63,952 bases of DNA from Tabrizicola sp. (lineage in GTDB: Bacteria > Pseudomonadota > Alphaproteobacteria > Rhodobacterales > Rhodobacteraceae): contig NZ_JAUXZE010000072.1 of assembly GCF_030694085.1 (NCBI RefSeq), positions 1-63,952 on the forward strand, in the 5' to 3' direction. The position numbers were made by a program, and so were the translations under genes. Under the pieces are notes generated by a model that was not told where the DNA came from, did no database searches, and saw nothing but the letters and a program-made list of their open reading frames with translations. Shown here piece by piece: positions 9,681 to 18,705 of this stretch (position 1 is the stretch's first letter; the number at the start of each line of letters is the position of its first letter).

Positions 9681-10300
9681 AACCCTGCTTCCTTTCTGGT
9701 CAAAAGCTCTTCGGCCACCAGCCGTTCGGCCCAGCCCTGCCAGCTTTCGAACTGATGCGTGCGCCAGCCCCGGCGGGCGGCGGCGGTGATGTTGTCGGCC
9801 CGGTCATCGGTGAACAGAAGCCGGTCAGCCGGCAGACCGCAATCCTCCTCCACCGCCTGATAGATGCGCGGGTCGGGCTTGGAGACCTTCAGTCGGCCCG
9901 AGACATATTCGCGGTCGAACTCACCCAGGAAATCCAGCTTGTCGCGGGCTTCGTCATAGGAATAGCTGCCGAAATTGGTCAGGCAGAAGACCGGCACACC
10001 CTTGGCCCGCAAGGCCCGAAGAAGCGCGATGGACCCTTCGATGCGGGGACTGGCAAGCTCAATCCAGCGGTCGTACCACAGCCGGATTTCCGGGGCCCAG
10101 TCCGGGTGGCGGTCGGCCCAGTCATAGATCGTCTCGCGGAACAGGCCCCCGTCGTCCACCAGCGCGTTCATGCCGTGCAGGTCCACGGCGCCGAACAGGG
10201 CTCGGCGGCGGTCTTCGCCCAGAACGCGGTCGTAAAAGGCTTCGGGCTGCCAGCGGGTCAGCACGTTGCCGATGTCGAAGATCACTGCCTCAGGTTGCAT
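9677..10300 (-). CDS. HAD-IA family hydrolase
   Basis: 207 residues with all HAD motifs: DIGNVLTRW near the start (nucleophile Asp in DxG form), CLTNF (motif II), KVSKPDPRIY (motif III Lys) and FTDDRADNITAA (motif IV acidic pair). The cap is the small helical type between motifs I and II. Such proteins are usually phosphatases of sugar or organic phosphates, or haloacid-type hydrolases; the substrate is unknown. The stop overlaps the start of the ornithine-cyclodeaminase-like gene by 4 nt, and its start overlaps the end of the EamA transporter gene by 11 nt, so the three form one operon. Confidence 0.8.
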   Translation of the reverse strand: MQPEAVIFDIGNVLTRWQPEAFYDRVLGEDRRRALFGAVDLHGMNALVDDGGLFRETIYDWADRHPDWAPEIRLWYDRWIELASPRIEGSIALLRALRAKGVPVFCLTNFGSYSYDEARDKLDFLGEFDREYVSGRLKVSKPDPRIYQAVEEDCGLPADRLLFTDDRADNITAAARRGWRTHQFESWQGWAERLVAEELLTRKEAGL

Positions 10301-11225
10301 CGCCTTCCCGTTTCCGCACGGTTTCCCGCCAGATCACATAAAGGCCGGACCCGCAGATAAGCGCAATCCCTGCCCATGACACCGCGTCGGGGAAAGTCCC
10401 GAACACGACAAGCCCCCACAGGATCGCCAGCGGCATCCCGACATATTCGAACGGCGCGATCAGTCCCGCTTCGGAGGTGCGATAGGCCTGCGTCACCATC
10501 ATCCCGCCGATGCCCACGGACAGCCCGGTCGCCAGAAAGACCGGCCAGTCGTGCAGCGGGGGCCAGATCCACGGGCGGAACAGGAAGGCCCAAAGCCCCT
10601 CGTCGGTCGCAAGGTGTCCGTCGCCGACCCAGAGGCCCATGCCAAGACTGACCACGATGAACCCGGCCTGGACGTAGAAGGACAGGGTCATCGCGCTTTC
10701 GGTGCCGCCCATGTGCCGCACAAGCAGGTTGCCAGCGGCATACATTACGGCCGAAACCAGGACGAGGAGGGCCGCGGGCTGGATCACCCCCGCGCCGGGG
10801 CGCAGCATGACGATCACTCCGACCATCCCGATGATGACCGCCGCCCAACGGCGGGGGCCGACCTTCTCGCCCAGAAAGACGATGGACAGAAGCGTGATGA
10901 TGATCGGGCTGACATAGGCCACCGCCACGGCATCGGCCAAAGGCAGGGTGGCAAGGCCGACGAAGTAGGTGACGTTCGAGATCATCACGATGACGACCCG
11001 CACCAGGTGCATCCGGGATCGGCCGGTGACCAGTTGCGCGAAGCCCCGGTCGGACCAGCCGATCACCGCAAGGATAAAGGCCATCGCCACGAAGGCCCGG
11101 ATCAGGATCACCTGATGCAGCGCATAGCCGTCCGAAAGGAACTTGATCGAGACGTCGTTGACCGAAAAGATCAGCGTGCCGCCGATGGCGAAAAGGATGC
11201 CGGTCAGGGCTTGAGAACGTGCCAT
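10290..11225 (-). CDS. EamA (DMT superfamily) transporter
   Basis: 311 residues with about ten hydrophobic helices in two internally similar halves. The first starts TGILFAIGGTLIFSVNDVSI; the second starts around AALLVLVSAVMYAAGNLLV. This is the 10-helix EamA/DMT inner-membrane fold, usually exporters of amino acids, nucleobases or other metabolites. The segment with VAVAYVSPIIITLLSIVFLG is typical of helix 3-4 in this family. It is first in an operon with the HAD hydrolase and the ornithine-cyclodeaminase-like gene, so it may move a related nitrogen compound. The substrate is inferred only from context. Confidence 0.8.
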   Translation of the reverse strand: MARSQALTGILFAIGGTLIFSVNDVSIKFLSDGYALHQVILIRAFVAMAFILAVIGWSDRGFAQLVTGRSRMHLVRVVIVMISNVTYFVGLATLPLADAVAVAYVSPIIITLLSIVFLGEKVGPRRWAAVIIGMVGVIVMLRPGAGVIQPAALLVLVSAVMYAAGNLLVRHMGGTESAMTLSFYVQAGFIVVSLGMGLWVGDGHLATDEGLWAFLFRPWIWPPLHDWPVFLATGLSVGIGGMMVTQAYRTSEAGLIAPFEYVGMPLAILWGLVVFGTFPDAVSWAGIALICGSGLYVIWRETVRKREGDAT

Positions 11226-11304
11226 GCTGGCAGGTGATCCGGCGGCGCGGGTTCCGTCTGTCCTACCCGCGACATAGGTGCCGCAGGCAGGCGAGGCGAG
11301 ATGG

Positions 11305-11766
11305 TCAGGGGTTGGCGGGCGCGGCTGCCGTCAATGCGTCGACCTGCGCTTGCAGGACTGCCCTCTCGGCCTCAAGCCCAGTAATCCTGTCGTTGAGTGC
11401 GGCAAGCTCTGCCTGCGCACTTTCGGCGGCCTGCGCGGCATCTGCTTCAAGTGCCGCGACCTTCGCTGCAAGGTCCGCATTTTCGGCTTCAAGAGAGCTG
11501 ACCTTCTCCAGCATGACTGCTGCATCGGCCTGAACCGTCGCCGCAGCGTCGGTGGCAGCCTTCACAGCCGCCTCGCCCTCGGCCTTCAATGCGGCAAGCT
11601 CTGCGGTCAGGGTTGCCCTCTCGGCCTGCAGCGCGGTGACCGCTTCGGTCTTGGCTGCAAGATCCGCACCCAGGGCATTGCCCTTCTGGCTGGACTGGTA
11701 GGCGAAGAACCCCAGGATCGCCGCCACCACGACCAGCACCATTGTCAGCAGATTCCGCATCGTCAC
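11305..11766 (-). CDS. Membrane-anchored coiled-coil protein, unknown function
   Basis: 153 residues. One N-terminal transmembrane helix (LLTMVLVVVAAILGFFAY) is followed by a long heptad-rich, Ala/Glu/Leu/Gln-dominated segment (about 25-145) made of imperfect repeats such as TAELAALKAEGEAAV and LAAKVAALEADAAQ. It probably forms an extended periplasmic coiled coil. No catalytic motif is present. It lies on the same strand as, and downstream of, the CAP-domain gene, with a 125-bp gap. I do not recognise a named family. Confidence 0.65.
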   Translation of the reverse strand: MTMRNLLTMVLVVVAAILGFFAYQSSQKGNALGADLAAKTEAVTALQAERATLTAELAALKAEGEAAVKAATDAAATVQADAAVMLEKVSSLEAENADLAAKVAALEADAAQAAESAQAELAALNDRITGLEAERAVLQAQVDALTAAAPANP

Positions 11767-11891
11767 ACCCCCCGTGTTTGCACCGACGCTACCCGCAACC
11801 CCGCCTGCCGCACAACAGGCAAGCGAACAGGCCCCGCGCCTTGCCCGCTCGCGGTAGGCGGGGACGAGCAGTCCACGACGTCACAGAAAGG

Positions 11892-12377
11892 TCAGCCGGG
11901 CGCCGCGAAGACCTGCACCCAGTAGTACCGCAGCGGGGCCGAGTTGCCCCGGATCGGCCGGTCGTCCGCCTGGTAGACCACCGCTATCCCGGTCTCCGTC
12001 ATCCGGCAGTTCAGCATGTTGCGCCGGTGGCCCGCACTTTTCAGCCAACTTGTGACTGCCTGCATCGCCGTCCGCTGCCCCGCCGCGATGTTCTCTGCGG
12101 CGGTGCGGTAGCTGTAGCCCTGCCGCTTGATCCTGGAGGAAAACTTGCTGCCATCCTTTCCGGCATGTCCGAAGAAGTTCTGCTCGGCCATTGCGGCGGC
12201 GTGGGCCTTCGCAGCTGCCGTCAGCCGGGGATTCAGCCGCAACGGCTGGCATCCCGCCTTGGCCCGGGCGGAGTTAACCGCCGACAGGACCGTCTCGGCC
12301 GGGCTGAGTGCCGCAGCGGGCGATCCCGCGACCGCAAGTGCAAGGAACAGGGCCTTAGCCCAGGAAAGCCTGCGCAT
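11892..12377 (-). CDS. Secreted CAP-domain (SCP/PR1-like) protein
   Basis: 161 residues from ATG 12377 (MRRLSWAKALFLALAVAGSP), with a clear signal peptide cleaved near ALS. The mature part is a bacterial CAP domain: VLSAVNSARAKAGCQPL, then AAAKAHAAAMAEQNFFGHAG, AAENIAAGQ, SWLKSAGHRRNMLN and YWVQVFAAPG. The conserved His and Glu residues of the CAP cavity are present, and two Cys may pair. The start overlaps the 3' end of the S-formylglutathione hydrolase gene by 23 nt, which supports this start and a shared transcript. CAP proteins of bacteria act outside the cell, but their roles are mostly undefined. Confidence 0.8.
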   Translation of the reverse strand: MRRLSWAKALFLALAVAGSPAAALSPAETVLSAVNSARAKAGCQPLRLNPRLTAAAKAHAAAMAEQNFFGHAGKDGSKFSSRIKRQGYSYRTAAENIAAGQRTAMQAVTSWLKSAGHRRNMLNCRMTETGIAVVYQADDRPIRGNSAPLRYYWVQVFAAPG

Positions 12378-13185
12378 GGAACGACACATGGTCCTCCATG
12401 AAGGTCGAAACGAAGAAATAGCTGTGATCATAGCCCTTCTGCATACGGAACGTGCCACCCTGTCGCGCCAGGGCCATCGCTTCGGCCAGAGCTTCAGGGC
12501 GGAGTTTGTCGAGAAACTGGTCGGCCGTCCCCTGGTCGATCAGCATCGGGCCGTCGAATCCCCGGCGCCGCATGAGCAAGGTCGCATCATGTGCAGCCCA
12601 TGACGACTCGTCAGGTCCGAGATAGGCAGAAAATTGCGGACGGCCCCAATCGCTCGCGGTGGGGTTGCAGATCGGCGCGAAGGCCGAGACCGACTTGAAG
12701 CGGCCTGGAAAGCTCATCGCGATGGTTAGCGCACCGTGGCCACCCATCGAATGGCCAGTGATCCCCTGCACCTCCTCGGCCAGCGGGAAAGCGTTGAACA
12801 GGACGCGGGGCAGGTCCTCGGTGATGTAGTCCCACATTCGGAAATGCGGTGCCCAAGGGGTTTGCGTGGCGTTCAGATAGAACCCAGCCCCCTGCCCAAG
12901 GGCGAAATCCGCGTCGTTCGCCACACCTTCGCCGCGCGGCGAGGTGTCGGGAAAGCAAAGCGCGATCCCGGCTTCCGCCGCCCATCGCTGCGCCCCCGCC
13001 TTGATCATCGCGTTCTCGTGCGTGCAGGTCAGACCCGACAGGAACCACAGAAGTGGCACCGCCCCCTCCTCGGCCTGCTGCGGCAGGAAGAGCCCGAAGG
13101 TCATGTCGCAGCCGGTTGACTGGGAGGCATGGGTGTAGACCCCCTGGACACCGCCGAAGGCACGGTTTTCGGAGATGGTTTTCAT
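12355..13185 (-). CDS. fghA: S-formylglutathione hydrolase
   Basis: 276 residues from ATG 13185, close to the usual 276-280. This cytosolic esterase of glutathione-dependent formaldehyde detoxification hydrolyses S-formylglutathione to formate and glutathione. The alpha/beta-hydrolase features are all present: LLWFLSGLTCTHENAM (oxyanion region), GHSMGGHGALT (nucleophile Ser), DQGTADQFL (Asp) and YDHSYFF (His). Its ATG overlaps the stop of the AEC transporter gene by 4 nt. The usual partner, glutathione-dependent formaldehyde dehydrogenase, is not adjacent. A formaldehyde source could be the putative oxidative demethylation locus near 53-57 kb, but that link is speculative. Confidence 0.93.
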   Translation of the reverse strand: MKTISENRAFGGVQGVYTHASQSTGCDMTFGLFLPQQAEEGAVPLLWFLSGLTCTHENAMIKAGAQRWAAEAGIALCFPDTSPRGEGVANDADFALGQGAGFYLNATQTPWAPHFRMWDYITEDLPRVLFNAFPLAEEVQGITGHSMGGHGALTIAMSFPGRFKSVSAFAPICNPTASDWGRPQFSAYLGPDESSWAAHDATLLMRRRGFDGPMLIDQGTADQFLDKLRPEALAEAMALARQGGTFRMQKGYDHSYFFVSTFMEDHVSFHAQAFLG

Positions 13186-14117
13186 AAGTAGCCCCCCTGG
13201 CCGATCAGGGCGATCGCGGCTGTCACGGTCAGAACCGACCCGGCGGTCGACAGCAGGATCGCAGTGGAAACCCGTTGTGGCGCAACGCGGTAGTGCTGCG
13301 CCAGGATGAAGACATTGCCCGCCACCGGCAAGGCTGCGGCGGCGATCATGACGCCGGCTTGGTAGCCCGTGACCCCAAAAAGCCAGCAGGCCCCCGCCAC
13401 CGCAAGCGGGTGCAGGATCAGCTTTGAGAACGACAGCCAGGCTGCGACCTCGACCCGTTCCGCCGAGCGCCCCGCCAGCGAGGCTCCGATGGCGAAAAGG
13501 GCGCAAGGGGTGGCGGCAGCGCCCAGAAGGGTCAGGAATTCGTTGACCGGGACCGGCAGTTGCAGTCCGGTCGCGCCCCAGAGGATGCCAAGGCCGACCG
13601 AGACGATCATCGGGTTCTTCGCCAACCCCATGCCCAGGATGCCGAAGGTCTGTGCGCTGACCCGGCCAGCCCGGAGGCCGGTGATCACCATGGTCAGGAT
13701 CGAAGAGAAGACAATGAGGTCGACCGCCAGCACCAGCAGAACCGGTCCCACGGCCTGCGGTCCCAAGAGCAGCGCCAGCATCGGGATGCCCAGAAAGCCG
13801 ACGTTGCCGATGACCCCGGTATGCGCCTCGAACACGGCCTCTTCCTGGCTGACGCCCCGTGAAAGGGCGACTGCGGCCACGATCAGCCAGACGGCCGTGG
13901 TGGCAAGAAGATAGGCGAAAACGAAGGGCCAGCTGAAGATCGCGGACACGTCCAGGTTCGCGGCAAAGCCGAACAGCATGGCCGACAGCGCGAAATAGAA
14001 AACGAAGCGCGTAAGGTAGGCCGTCGCCTCCTCGGAGAAGAACCGGGTGCGCCCGGCCAGGTAGCCGACCCCGATCAGGGCAAAGAACGGCAGTGTCTTC
14101 AGAAAGATCGCCAGCAT
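13182..14117 (-). CDS. AEC (auxin efflux carrier) family transporter
   Basis: 311 residues from ATG 14117 (MLAIFLKTLPFFALIGVGYL). About ten hydrophobic helices sit in two five-helix halves, with conserved text such as GNVGFLGIPMLALLLG (first half), ATPCALFAIGASLAG and LPVAGNVFILAQ (second half). AEC members move organic anions such as malate or malonate or amino-acid-like compounds across the inner membrane. It precedes fghA with a 4-nt overlap and is probably the first gene of the AEC-fghA-CAP transcript. Confidence 0.85.
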   Translation of the reverse strand: MLAIFLKTLPFFALIGVGYLAGRTRFFSEEATAYLTRFVFYFALSAMLFGFAANLDVSAIFSWPFVFAYLLATTAVWLIVAAVALSRGVSQEEAVFEAHTGVIGNVGFLGIPMLALLLGPQAVGPVLLVLAVDLIVFSSILTMVITGLRAGRVSAQTFGILGMGLAKNPMIVSVGLGILWGATGLQLPVPVNEFLTLLGAAATPCALFAIGASLAGRSAERVEVAAWLSFSKLILHPLAVAGACWLFGVTGYQAGVMIAAAALPVAGNVFILAQHYRVAPQRVSTAILLSTAGSVLTVTAAIALIGQGGYL

Positions 14118-14487
14118 GACGCCCGTGGTGTCACGGGTGGGAGGGAAGGGCAAGGTCGGTGGGCGGGAATCGGCGGTTCTTCCGGTACACCGTCACAGTA
14201 TCTCGAAACATTCGCACGCGACGATGTGGCAAAAGCAGGGCAAGCCCCAGCCCCATTCCCAGGGGCCGGACCGTGTAACTGTTTCCACATCTTGCGCCAA
14301 TCAAGGGGCCTGGAGGCATATCTTCCGAAATTCGGCGGCTTGCAGGCACCAGTCACAATCCACGAACGCACGCGATTGTGGCGAAAAACGACCGGAAACC
14401 CTTCACGTTTTGGCCCAACTCATTGGTTACACGTGAAGAACCGCAGGTCCTTCATGGGGGCAAGATGGACGCGGGTATGGGTGATTA
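14118..14487. other. Divergent intergenic region, promoters for AEC and kinase operons
   Basis: This 370-bp stretch separates two divergent transcripts and must hold both promoters. No supported gene lies in it. It is less GC-rich than the flanks in places (for example around 14280-14300 and 14350-14420). I could not identify a confident operator. Confidence 0.4.
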
Positions 14488-16107
14488 ATGATGACCGCTG
14501 CTGCGCGCAAGTTTGACTCTGTCGATCTGGGGACCACAGCCGACGAGCTGGCCCCAGGGACGAAGCTGCTTTTCGGACAATTCACCATTGAGTCATTCGT
14601 CAACAGCGGTGGCTTCGGGATCGTGTATATCGCGCGCGACTCGCTGGACCGGCAGGTGGTCATCAAGGAGTGTTTCCCCTCGACCTTCTGCCGCCGGATC
14701 GGCAGCACGGTCGGCGCGCGGTCGCGGGCACAGCAGGACGAATTTCGCGCTTCGGTGAAAAGCTTCATGCAGGAAGCGGTGACGCTTTCGCAGCTGAACC
14801 ATCCCAACATTATCAAGGTCCATCACGTCTTCGAGGACAATGAGACCGCCTATATGGCGATGGACTACATTGACGGACCGGACCTGTTGCAGACGGTCGA
14901 GGGCACGGCGCGACCGCTGACACCGAAAGAGATCGTGTCGTTCCTGCACACGATGCTGGATGCGCTGGGCCATGTGCACGAACGCGGACTTCTGCACCGC
15001 GACATCTCGCCTGACAACATGATCCTGAACAAGGCCTCGGGCCAACCGATCCTGATCGACTTCGGTGCCTCGCGGAAGGAAGTGACGCGGAAAAGCCGGG
15101 CTCTTTCGGGCCTGCGCGTGGTCAAGGACGGCTATTCCCCGCAAGAGTTCTATGTCAGCGGCAGCAAGCAGGCGCCCTGCAGCGATCTTTATGCGCTGGC
15201 CGCCAGCTTCTACCATCTGATCACCGGCGAGACGCCAAAGACATCGCAAGAGCGGCTGTCGGCCATAGCCGGGCGCGAAGGGGATCCGCTGCGCCCGCTG
15301 GCTGGCCGGTTCAAGACCTATCCGCGCGGTTTTCTCGATGCCATCGACAAGGCAATGGCGATCTTCCCGCGCGACCGGCTGCAGTCCGTTGACGACTGGC
15401 GGTCGATGCTTACCGGGGATGCCGCCCGTCCGGTCTCGGAACCCGTGGTCCCTGCGGCTTCGGTCGCCCGGGCGGTCTCGGCGCCGCCTCATGCCGACGT
15501 GGCACCCGCGGCCCTGCCGCCTGTTGCCCCACAGCAGGCCAAGGCTCCCAGTGTCCCGGTCGCACCCGAACCCGCAGTGGCGGCCAGCCCGGCCCCCATC
15601 GTGGTGATCCAGGCCCCGCGCAATGTACGCGATTTCCTGATGTCCTCGGCAGCAGCGGTCTTGTTGCTGGTCGGGCTCCTGTCGCTGCCCAACCTGCTGA
15701 GCCGCGGGACCGACGGCGTCGCCCTGCCCGCAACAGCGTCCACTTCCCCAACCGAAACGCTGGCCTTGGTCGTGCCGACTCCAGCTGAACCGGCCCCGCG
15801 CGCCGACGAGCTTTTGCCGGTCACCAATGTTCTGCGATTGCCCGGCGGCTATACCTTCGACGTGGTCGAGACGCCGACCGCAACGCAGACCGTGGTTTCC
15901 GAACTGCCGGCCGAGTTGCAAGGCTCGATCCAGGTGGGTGACATCCTGCTGGTCTATGCCCCCACGGGCGAGACCTTGGCTACCGCGACTGCGCTGCGGG
16001 CGATACTTCAGCGCGAGTTTGCAAATGGAATCACAACTTACAGTTTTGTAGTTCGCCGTGGTGACAGTACAGTGGAAGCAGAGTTCCGGCTTGGGGTGGC
16101 CGGCTGA
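14488..16107 (+). CDS. Membrane-anchored Ser/Thr protein kinase with PDZ-like periplasmic tail
   Basis: 539 residues. An N-terminal Hanks-type kinase shows the glycine loop GGFGIVY (41-47), VIKE lysine (60), HRDISPDN catalytic loop (170-177) and DFGAS (191-195). A Pro/Ala/Val-rich linker (about 310-375) leads to one transmembrane helix (about 382-402). The periplasmic C-terminus (about 440-539) reads IQVGDILLVYAPTGE and RRGDSTVEAEF, like a PDZ/peptide-binding fold. ATG 14488 is followed directly by a second ATG; the ribosome site is weak. It is the first gene of a kinase-FHA-phosphatase cassette, implying a reversible Thr-phosphorylation circuit. Confidence 0.88.
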   Translation: MMTAAARKFDSVDLGTTADELAPGTKLLFGQFTIESFVNSGGFGIVYIARDSLDRQVVIKECFPSTFCRRIGSTVGARSRAQQDEFRASVKSFMQEAVTLSQLNHPNIIKVHHVFEDNETAYMAMDYIDGPDLLQTVEGTARPLTPKEIVSFLHTMLDALGHVHERGLLHRDISPDNMILNKASGQPILIDFGASRKEVTRKSRALSGLRVVKDGYSPQEFYVSGSKQAPCSDLYALAASFYHLITGETPKTSQERLSAIAGREGDPLRPLAGRFKTYPRGFLDAIDKAMAIFPRDRLQSVDDWRSMLTGDAARPVSEPVVPAASVARAVSAPPHADVAPAALPPVAPQQAKAPSVPVAPEPAVAASPAPIVVIQAPRNVRDFLMSSAAAVLLLVGLLSLPNLLSRGTDGVALPATASTSPTETLALVVPTPAEPAPRADELLPVTNVLRLPGGYTFDVVETPTATQTVVSELPAELQGSIQVGDILLVYAPTGETLATATALRAILQREFANGITTYSFVVRRGDSTVEAEFRLGVAG

Positions 16108-16145
16108 CTGCCGTTGCCGAAACACGAAAACGGGGAGACAAAGCC

Positions 16146-16991
16146 TTGAAGTTCCTTCGCACGATCTTTCGCGAGAATGACGAGACCGGCCATGCCGCTG
16201 GTCCGGTGGAAACCGGTCCCGACCCCGTGATGGCCGCACTGGCCGAGCTTGAGGTTAAGCGCCTGCGCGAAGCGCTGGCCGCAGCTTCACCGCCCCCGGC
16301 CCTGGAACCCGAGCCCGAGGCGACGTCCCCTACGACAGTCGCTCGTCCTAGCCGGGTCGTGAAGGCCAAGGCCTCGTTGCCCGAAGGCGTCACCCTGCCG
16401 AGTCGCGGCATCTGGGATCTCGAAGATGATGATACCCCGAAGCCCGCCGCCGAACCCGCTGTTTACGCAGACCCACCGCGCCGACCGACCCGGACCAAGA
16501 CCCGTGTCCTTGGCTTCGAAGCGCAACCCACTGCTGTCGTCCCGCTGTTCGATGGCATCGAGTCGCCTGCCATCGCCCCCGCTACACCGGCACCGGGCAA
16601 GGGCTATGCGATGTTCCCCGCAGGTTGGCTGGTGGTCAAGGACGGCCCCGGCAAGGGCGCGTCGTTCGCGCTAAGCCAAGGTATCTCGCAGATCGGGCGG
16701 GGTTCCGATCAGACCATATCGCTGGACTTCGGTGACATGGCGATATCGCGCCAGAACCATGCCGCGATTGCCTACGATCCTGACACACACGCGTTCTATG
16801 TGGGTCACGGCGGCAAGTCGAACCTGGTGCGGCTGAATGGCCACCCGCTACTGGCCACCGAGACTGCCGCCGATGGCGACGAGATCCAGATCGGTGAAAC
16901 GACGTTGGTGCTGAAAGTCCTGTGTTCGCCCGAATTCAACTGGTCATCTTTCGAGGCCGAAGGAGACGGGCATGATATGGCGATCGCGTGA
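16146..16991 (+). CDS. FHA-domain protein
   Basis: 281 residues. The first 160 are low-complexity and Pro/Ala-rich, probably disordered, and may carry the kinase phosphorylation sites. A C-terminal forkhead-associated domain (about 165-265) shows the phosphothreonine pocket: IGRGSD, then ISRQNHAAI (Ser-Arg and Asn-His), then VRLNGHPL (Asn). It lies between a transmembrane kinase and a PP2C phosphatase and overlaps the latter by 20 nt. It is the likely reader of the phosphorylated target, as Fha is in the Pseudomonas PpkA/PppA pathway; no secretion genes are nearby. Confidence 0.88.
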   Translation: MKFLRTIFRENDETGHAAGPVETGPDPVMAALAELEVKRLREALAAASPPPALEPEPEATSPTTVARPSRVVKAKASLPEGVTLPSRGIWDLEDDDTPKPAAEPAVYADPPRRPTRTKTRVLGFEAQPTAVVPLFDGIESPAIAPATPAPGKGYAMFPAGWLVVKDGPGKGASFALSQGISQIGRGSDQTISLDFGDMAISRQNHAAIAYDPDTHAFYVGHGGKSNLVRLNGHPLLATETAADGDEIQIGETTLVLKVLCSPEFNWSSFEAEGDGHDMAIA

Positions 16992-18009
16992 ACCCCGCTA
17001 CGATGTCGCCTCGGGTATCAGCCAGGGCGCGCGTGACTATCAGGAAGACGCCATCACGGCCGACTTTCCAGTCGGGGCCGAGGCTGGCTTCGTGGTGCTG
17101 GCCGACGGGATGGGGGGCCACGCCGCAGGCGATGTCGCCTCGAAGATCGTCCTGACCGAGGTCTACTCCGAACTGAAGTTCCATTTCGCCAACGTCGCAT
17201 CGTTCGAGGCCCGCGCGCCCGAGATCCTGCGCGGGGTCGCCGACCTGGCGAACGAGACCCTGCGTCATCATTCGCGGACCCATCCCGAGACCAGCGGCAT
17301 GGGGGCCACTCTTGTCGTTCCCGCTCTGGTCGAGAACCGGCTCTGGTGGATATCGATCGGAGATTCTCCGCTATACCTCTTCCGCAATGGCAAGCTTAGC
17401 CAGCTGAACGAGGATCATTCAATGGCGCCGCAGATCGACCTTATGGTCCAGGCGGGCCTCTTGGACGCCGAGACTGCCGCGTCCCATCCCGACCGCAACT
17501 GCCTTGTCTCGGTGCTGATGGGGGCGAAAGTGGCAAAGATCGACTGCCCGTCGCGGCCGTTCGAGCTGAAGGCGGGCGACATCGTGGTCTGTTCCTCGGA
17601 CGGCTTGCAGTACCTGACCAACACCCAGATCGAGAAGGTACTCGCCCGCTACCGCAAGTCCCGGTCGACTGAGATCGCGGAACGGCTGCTGGAAGAACTG
17701 GTTCGACTGGACGACCCCGACCAGGACAACATCAGCTTCACAGTGATCAAGGTGAACGATGCCTCGGTCAGGCCCCAGCACGACCGTCCTGAGCGAGAGG
17801 CCCTTGCGGTCACCACCCGGCCCCGTCGACTGACGACCGTGGTCGCCGAGCCGGTCCTGGTGCCGCTTCCCGTGGCCGAACCGCCGCACCGGCCAGCACC
17901 GGAAGCCATCGTCGATGGTGCGACAGAACCGACTCCGACCGAGGCTGATCCCGAATCCCTGGAGGCGCGACCGCTGGTCATCCCCCGCAGGATCGCTGCC
18001 CTCGGCTAG
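16972..18009 (+). CDS. PP2C-family Ser/Thr phosphatase
   Basis: 345 residues; the PP2C domain spans residues 1-250. Metal-binding motifs are visible: QEDAI near the start, VLADGMGGHAAGDVAS, SGMGATLV, WISIGDSPLYLFR, VCSSDGLQ and the terminal LDDPDQDNISFTVI with its Asp-Asn pair. A Pro-rich tail of about 90 residues follows with no transmembrane helix, so it should be cytosolic. ATG 16972 sits behind GAAGGAGAC inside the end of the FHA gene. It is expected to reverse the phosphorylation made by the upstream kinase. Confidence 0.92.
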   Translation: MIWRSREPRYDVASGISQGARDYQEDAITADFPVGAEAGFVVLADGMGGHAAGDVASKIVLTEVYSELKFHFANVASFEARAPEILRGVADLANETLRHHSRTHPETSGMGATLVVPALVENRLWWISIGDSPLYLFRNGKLSQLNEDHSMAPQIDLMVQAGLLDAETAASHPDRNCLVSVLMGAKVAKIDCPSRPFELKAGDIVVCSSDGLQYLTNTQIEKVLARYRKSRSTEIAERLLEELVRLDDPDQDNISFTVIKVNDASVRPQHDRPEREALAVTTRPRRLTTVVAEPVLVPLPVAEPPHRPAPEAIVDGATEPTPTEADPESLEARPLVIPRRIAALG

Positions 18010-18012
18010 GCC

Positions 18013-18705
18013 TTAGCGGAAGATGCTCATGATCTGGTCCAGCGGCTTCTTCCGCTTGGCCACAGCCGGGACTGTGGCCGTCTCGGCTGGATAGCCCACC
18101 GGCAGGATCATCACTGACTTTTCATGGTCCGGTCGCCCGCACAACGGCCCAAGGAATTTCATCGGGTTAGGGGTGTGCTCCAGGCAGACCAGCCCCGCAT
18201 GGTGGATCGCGGTGATCAGCATCCCCGTCGCGATGCCCACGCTTTCCGGGACGTAGTAATTCTTGTAGCGCGCGCCATCCTCGGTCATCCCGTAGCGCTG
18301 CGCGAAGACGACTATCAGCCACGGGGCATCGGTCAAGTGCGGCTTCGAAACGCCGGTCCCGATGGGTTCCAGGGCCGACAGCCATTCGTCCCCCGCGCCG
18401 CCCTGGTAGAAGGCACGTTCCTCCTCCTCGGCCCCATCGCGGATGCGGGCTTTCATGGCAGGATCGCTGATCGCCACGAAATGCCAGGGCTGATGGTTCG
18501 CCCCTGACGGCGCCGTGCCAGCCGCCGCGATACAGGCTGCGATCACCGCCTCTTGCACCGGACGTTGGGAATAGTCGCGCACCGAATGGCGCTTCTTCAT
18601 GTAGTCCCGGAACCGCTCTACCGAGGCCAGCGCCGCATCGTCGTCCAGTTGCACCCGGTCAGGCAACTGCAGCGGCTGATAGCTGACCTCACCCTTGCGA
18701 TACAT
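18013..18705 (-). CDS. Nitroreductase family FMN oxidoreductase
   Basis: 230 residues from ATG 18705. The family uses FMN and NAD(P)H to reduce nitro groups, quinones or related compounds. Seen: KKRHSVRDYSQRPV (FMN phosphate site), AAAGTAPSGANHQPWHF (classic PSGAN/QPW motif), HAGLVCLEHTPNPM and MILPVGYPAE. The start overlaps the stop of the ferritin/VIT1 gene in TGATG, so the two are translationally coupled and likely both under the iron control element upstream. A role in flavin- or iron-linked reduction is possible but not shown. Confidence 0.87.
   Translation of the reverse strand: MYRKGEVSYQPLQLPDRVQLDDDAALASVERFRDYMKKRHSVRDYSQRPVQEAVIAACIAAAGTAPSGANHQPWHFVAISDPAMKARIRDGAEEEERAFYQGGAGDEWLSALEPIGTGVSKPHLTDAPWLIVVFAQRYGMTEDGARYKNYYVPESVGIATGMLITAIHHAGLVCLEHTPNPMKFLGPLCGRPDHEKSVMILPVGYPAETATVPAVAKRKKPLDQIMSIFR

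Noticed and set aside
8763..9755. 330-residue plus-strand frame opposite the ornithine cyclodeaminase-like gene
   Set aside because: It is antisense to a well-recognised gene over its whole length, with Gln/Arg/Asp-rich text typical of antisense frames in GC-rich DNA.
14593..16239. 548-residue minus-strand frame opposite the kinase gene
   Set aside because: The plus strand holds complete kinase motifs; the antisense frame is Arg/Gly/His-rich with no domain.
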